Positions 60,461 through 64,000 of a stretch of 64,000 bases of DNA are shown here, one piece after another. The stretch's first letter is position 1. Each line of letters opens with the position of its first letter. The notes under the pieces were generated by a model. It worked only from the letters and a program-made list of their open reading frames with translations, did no database searches and had not been told where the DNA came from. Origin of the DNA: an uncultured Hyphomicrobiaceae bacterium. GTDB taxonomy: Bacteria; Pseudomonadota; Alphaproteobacteria; Rhizobiales; CAMYJA01. The translations under genes were made by a program, and so were the position numbers. The stretch spans positions 12,074-76,073 of the forward strand of contig CAMYJA010000007.1 of assembly GCA_947258705.1 (NCBI GenBank). Direction: 5' to 3'.

Positions 60461-61834
60461 ATGAGTGCGCGGATATTGGTCGTAGATGACGTAGCTGCCA
60501 ATGTGAAGCTTCTCGAGGCAAGATTGTCGGCTGAGTATTTCGAGGTGCTGACGGCCAATGGTGGGCCGGAAGCGCTTAATATTGTCAGCCGTGAAAAAAT
60601 AGATGTCATTCTACTCGACGTCATGATGCCGGGAATGGATGGATTTGAAGTCTGCCGCCGGCTGAAAGCCGACCCTAATACCCAGCATATCCCAGTGGTC
60701 ATGGTGACGGCGCTTGACCTACCATCCGACAAGGTCGAAGGCCTTGAGGCGGGTGCTGACGATTTTCTAACAAAACCTGTCGATGAAGTCGCCTTGATGA
60801 CCCGGGTGAAAAATCTGGCCCGGCTCAAGGTTCTGACCGACGAGATGATCGTTCGATATTCGTCGGGCGAACAGGTCGGCCTGCAGGAAAGCTTGAGTGA
60901 ATTGGCCGGAAAAGTCGGCAACAGTGGACGGATCCTACTGGTGGATGACAATGAACGCGCGGCCAAACGCATCAAGGACAGCCTGCAGCGGCATTTTTCC
61001 ACCTTTATAGAACCCAGTTCCGAACAGGCATTTCACAAACTGAACGATGCCGAATTCGACCTTGTCATCATCAGCCTGCACCTTCAGGAATCTGATGGCT
61101 TGCGGCTTTGTTCGCAAATCCGGTCTACCGACCAAACGCGCCATCTGCCCATAATCATGATGGTCGGTGAAGGCGACAATGCGCGTTTACTGAAGGGGCT
61201 GGACCTCGGCGTCAATGACTATTGCATCAAGCCGATAGACAGAAACGAACTGGTCGCACGTGTTCGGACTCAGATTTCGAGAAAGCGATTTACCGATCAG
61301 TTGCGCACGCGGCTCGAGCAAAGCGTGGAGATGGCCATTACGGATCCGCTGACAGGGCTCTATAACCGGCGCTATATGGAAAAACACATGAGTATGTTTG
61401 TCGATGAGTCGCTTGCGACAGGATCAAACCTGTCGTTGCTGATTATCGATATCGACAATTTCAAATCCGTAAACGACCAGCACGGACATGATACCGGTGA
61501 CATGGTTCTTGAGCAGTTTGCCACCCGGCTGCGTCGAAATGTACGTGGTATCGACCTGGTGTGCCGGCTTGGCGGCGAGGAATTCGTCGTCCTCATGCCT
61601 GAAACGGCCAAGAATGATGCCTGTATCGTTGCTGAGCGGCTGCGTAATGCGATCGCGGCAAACCCTTTCAGCATGGGTCGGACTCAAGGTTCTCTCGATG
61701 TGACTGCCAGCATCGGTGTGACTACGCTTGAGCGTGAAGACGATCGCCCGCAGACGCTTCTTAAACGGGCCGACCAGGCGCTCTACACCGCCAAACGAGA
61801 TGGACGGAACCGCGTCGTTACGGAAGCCGCCTGA
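60461..61834 (+). CDS. pleD: diguanylate cyclase response regulator PleD
   Basis: Two receiver domains plus GGEEF; RGID I-site five residues before GGEEF. Confidence 0.92.
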   Translation: MSARILVVDDVAANVKLLEARLSAEYFEVLTANGGPEALNIVSREKIDVILLDVMMPGMDGFEVCRRLKADPNTQHIPVVMVTALDLPSDKVEGLEAGADDFLTKPVDEVALMTRVKNLARLKVLTDEMIVRYSSGEQVGLQESLSELAGKVGNSGRILLVDDNERAAKRIKDSLQRHFSTFIEPSSEQAFHKLNDAEFDLVIISLHLQESDGLRLCSQIRSTDQTRHLPIIMMVGEGDNARLLKGLDLGVNDYCIKPIDRNELVARVRTQISRKRFTDQLRTRLEQSVEMAITDPLTGLYNRRYMEKHMSMFVDESLATGSNLSLLIIDIDNFKSVNDQHGHDTGDMVLEQFATRLRRNVRGIDLVCRLGGEEFVVLMPETAKNDACIVAERLRNAIAANPFSMGRTQGSLDVTASIGVTTLEREDDRPQTLLKRADQALYTAKRDGRNRVVTEAA

Positions 61835-62628
61835 TTTTAGGGCCGCTCTGCAAAATCCATCCCCATTTCAAAAAAACTGAACATATCCGGACCGTTAAAC
61901 GGCATGGCGCCAGGGTGGCAAAGGGCCCTCATGACCAATTTTCGCTTGCCCGTGACATAATTGTTGCTGTAGGATTTTTAGCCAAGCCTGTATGAATGCA
62001 TGAGGGTGCCTTAATGACGTCATCAAAATGTCAACAATTTCATTAATGATGATGAAGTTTACAGGTGGCTGTAAGGAGAAAAATCGATATTCTGAAAGTC
62101 TCATTTGTTTGGGCAGACAAGAAAAAACAATGAGATGTATTTGTAGCGCGTAGCGGAATTTGGGTTGTAAAAGGGACGCGGCTAGCAGGAAACCTGAACT
62201 GGTACTGTTTCCATCCTTCACACAAATTAACTCAGAAAATTTGCTTCGTGCGATGCGAGATTTGCCTGAAGAAGTGCAAGGTCCGCCGCATTTCCTTCGC
62301 TTCGACGGGTAAGTGGTTGGTCGCAAAACGGCTTAGAGTGGCCTCCTCGTTGATGCCGTGAAATGACCAACCTGTTCGAGCCAGGTGACCAGTGCCCTCT
62401 TTGGTTCATCAGGCTCAATCGACCGGTCCAGCAATTTCTTCGGAACACAACCCCGCTGCCGAAGTGTTGCGGGGCCGGTCACATTCTCCCCCAACCTCCC
62501 GCAGCTTCGCTCCCCTCACCCGCACAATAAAAACCCGGCCACCAATATTTGGGCCAGGCTGAATTCAATTTCCTGCTGTAGAAATTCCGTGAAAAAAAGC
62601 AAAACTTATGACCGGGCCATGCGCCTCG

Positions 62629-62796
62629 TCACTTGATCTTTGATTCCTTGAAGTCGACGTGAGCGCGCTTCACGGGATCATATTTTTTCAGGACCAGTTT
62701 TTCGGTCTGCGTCCGGGGGTTTTTCTTGGTCACATAATAATAACCCGTGTCGGCTGTGCTCACGAGCTTGATTTTCTGCGTATTTGACTTGGCCAT
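62629..62796 (-). CDS. rpmG: 50S ribosomal protein L33
   Basis: Hand-translated: [55 protein letters not shown] (55 aa, below ORF-track cutoff). Confidence 0.94.
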   Translation of the reverse strand: MAKSNTQKIKLVSTADTGYYYVTKKNPRTQTEKLVLKKYDPVKRAHVDFKESKIK

Positions 62797-63165
62797 TGAT
62801 ATCTCCAAAAGAGTCGGGTCGGGGGGGCTTGAGAGCCCCGAGCGAAACCCATCCTCAAAACAACATTCGTCAGGAGTTTGACTGATTGGGAGCGCACTCT
62901 ATAGGAGCGCCCCTTCATGTCAAGCATCTGGAACCCGCACCGTCAGAGATTTGTCGCAGGCATGACGCAGTAAACAATGAACATGCTTAACGGGATACTA
63001 ACCCGGATCTGCAAAACTTCAGATCCGTAACGTTGCAGATTGCCGCTCGCGTCAAATTGATGCCCCATTGGAATGATCATTTGGCCTTGTCGGTCTCTGC
63101 CGGTCGCGTTCCAGGTTTTGTCTTCCGTTCTGTCGGTTGTAATTATCGGGTTGTCTTTATTTGTC

Positions 63166-64000
63166 ATGAAAATCAGTGGGTTCAGTTTCACAGGGCCGAA
63201 AATGAGATGCTTACGGCTCGTCGACAGCGCGTGTATTGCGCTGATTGCTCTGGCTATGGTGGCCGCCGGGCCGGTGACCGCTTCGGCCAAACCTAAATAT
63301 TCAGCAATCGTGATAGACCGGAATACAGGCAAGACCCTTTATTCAAGGAATGCGGACGCACAGCGATACCCAGCTTCTCTTACCAAAATGATGACGCTCT
63401 ATATCGTTTTCGATCTCATCGAGAGCGGGCGGTTGAGTTATAAGTCGCAATTGCGCGTGACGGCTAATGCCGCTCGACAGCAGCCGTCGAAACTCGGCCT
63501 GAAAACGAACTCGAAGATTTCTCTGCACAATGCCATCAGGGCGCTTGTGACGAAGTCCGCCAATGATGTGGCGGTGACGATTGCGGAAAACCTGGCGGGC
63601 ACGGAGGCAAAATTCGCGCGGATCATGACCTGGAAAGCGCGCCAGATCGGCATGAAAAAAACTGTCTTTAAAAATGCCTCGGGACTGCCCAATTCGCGGC
63701 AGGTAACGACGGCCCGGGACATGGCCATGCTCGGCGACCGGCTCATTGCTGATTTTCCCAAGCATTACAGCTTTTTCAAACAACGGTATTTTGCCTATAA
63801 GGGCCGGTCCTACCGCAATCACAATTCGCTTCTGCATAATTTCAAGGGTACGGACGGCATCAAAACCGGTTATACGCGGGCCTCCGGTTTTAACCTCGTG
63901 GCTTCGGTGAAACGTGGCGGCAAGCATCTCATCGGTGTGGTGATGGGCGGCAAAACCTCACGCCATCGCAACGCCAATATGCGAACCATGCTGGCCGGCG
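63166..64000 (+). CDS. D-alanyl-D-alanine carboxypeptidase family protein (3' truncated by window)
   Basis: Hand-translated: signal segment, YPASLTKMMTLYIVFD (SxxK), KSANDVAVTIAENLAG (SxN), DGIKTGYTRASGFNL (KTG). Confidence 0.9.
   Translation, partial: MKISGFSFTGPKMRCLRLVDSACIALIALAMVAAGPVTASAKPKYSAIVIDRNTGKTLYSRNADAQRYPASLTKMMTLYIVFDLIESGRLSYKSQLRVTANAARQQPSKLGLKTNSKISLHNAIRALVTKSANDVAVTIAENLAGTEAKFARIMTWKARQIGMKKTVFKNASGLPNSRQVTTARDMAMLGDRLIADFPKHYSFFKQRYFAYKGRSYRNHNSLLHNFKGTDGIKTGYTRASGFNLVASVKRGGKHLIGVVMGGKTSRHRNANMRTMLAG

Noticed and set aside
61850-62540. Possible gene remnant with a glutathione-reductase-like GCVPKKLL string (minus strand near 62450)
   Set aside because: Only a short string matches; flanking residues do not fit the family, and the region has no convincing ORF.
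1-64000. Prophage, transposon, ICE or defence island
   Set aside because: No integrase, transposase, phage structural, toxin-antitoxin or restriction genes recognised; gene content is core metabolic and information processing.

Overview
The window looks like a mostly core, gene-dense alphaproteobacterial chromosome segment, probably Hyphomicrobiales-like judging by gene order (pyrB-pyrC-plsY-dprA, topA-rnr-DUF983-NUDIX, divK-pleD, clpS-clpA). I support about 60 protein genes and two tRNAs (one CAU anticodon, one Leu GAG). Recognisable genes include panD, manC-type, an RND efflux pair, mgtE, a cold-shock gene, gatB, gatA, gatC, ruvX, pyrB, a degenerate pyrC, plsY, dprA, topA, rnr, clpS, clpA, divK, pleD, rpmG (too short for the ORF track) and a truncated D-Ala-D-Ala carboxypeptidase at the right edge. 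I found no CRISPR array, prophage, transposase or multi-gene defence cassette, and no clearly new multi-gene system. The observations most worth following up are: (1) a perfect 35-bp palindrome with a MerR/CueR-type 19-bp-spacer promoter on both strands, between a Tat-type multicopper oxidase and a DUF411 gene; (2) two near-identical 19-bp palindromes, one over a TetR start codon and one upstream of the adjacent DUF2852 gene; (3) an apparent in-frame loss of about 27 residues next to the catalytic Tyr motif of TopA; (4) an alpha/beta-hydrolase pseudogene missing its nucleophile elbow; (5) a dihydroorotase homologue without its HxH metal motif next to pyrB; (6) several structured repeats in intergenic regions. 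All functional calls come from reading motifs by eye; no database search was run.
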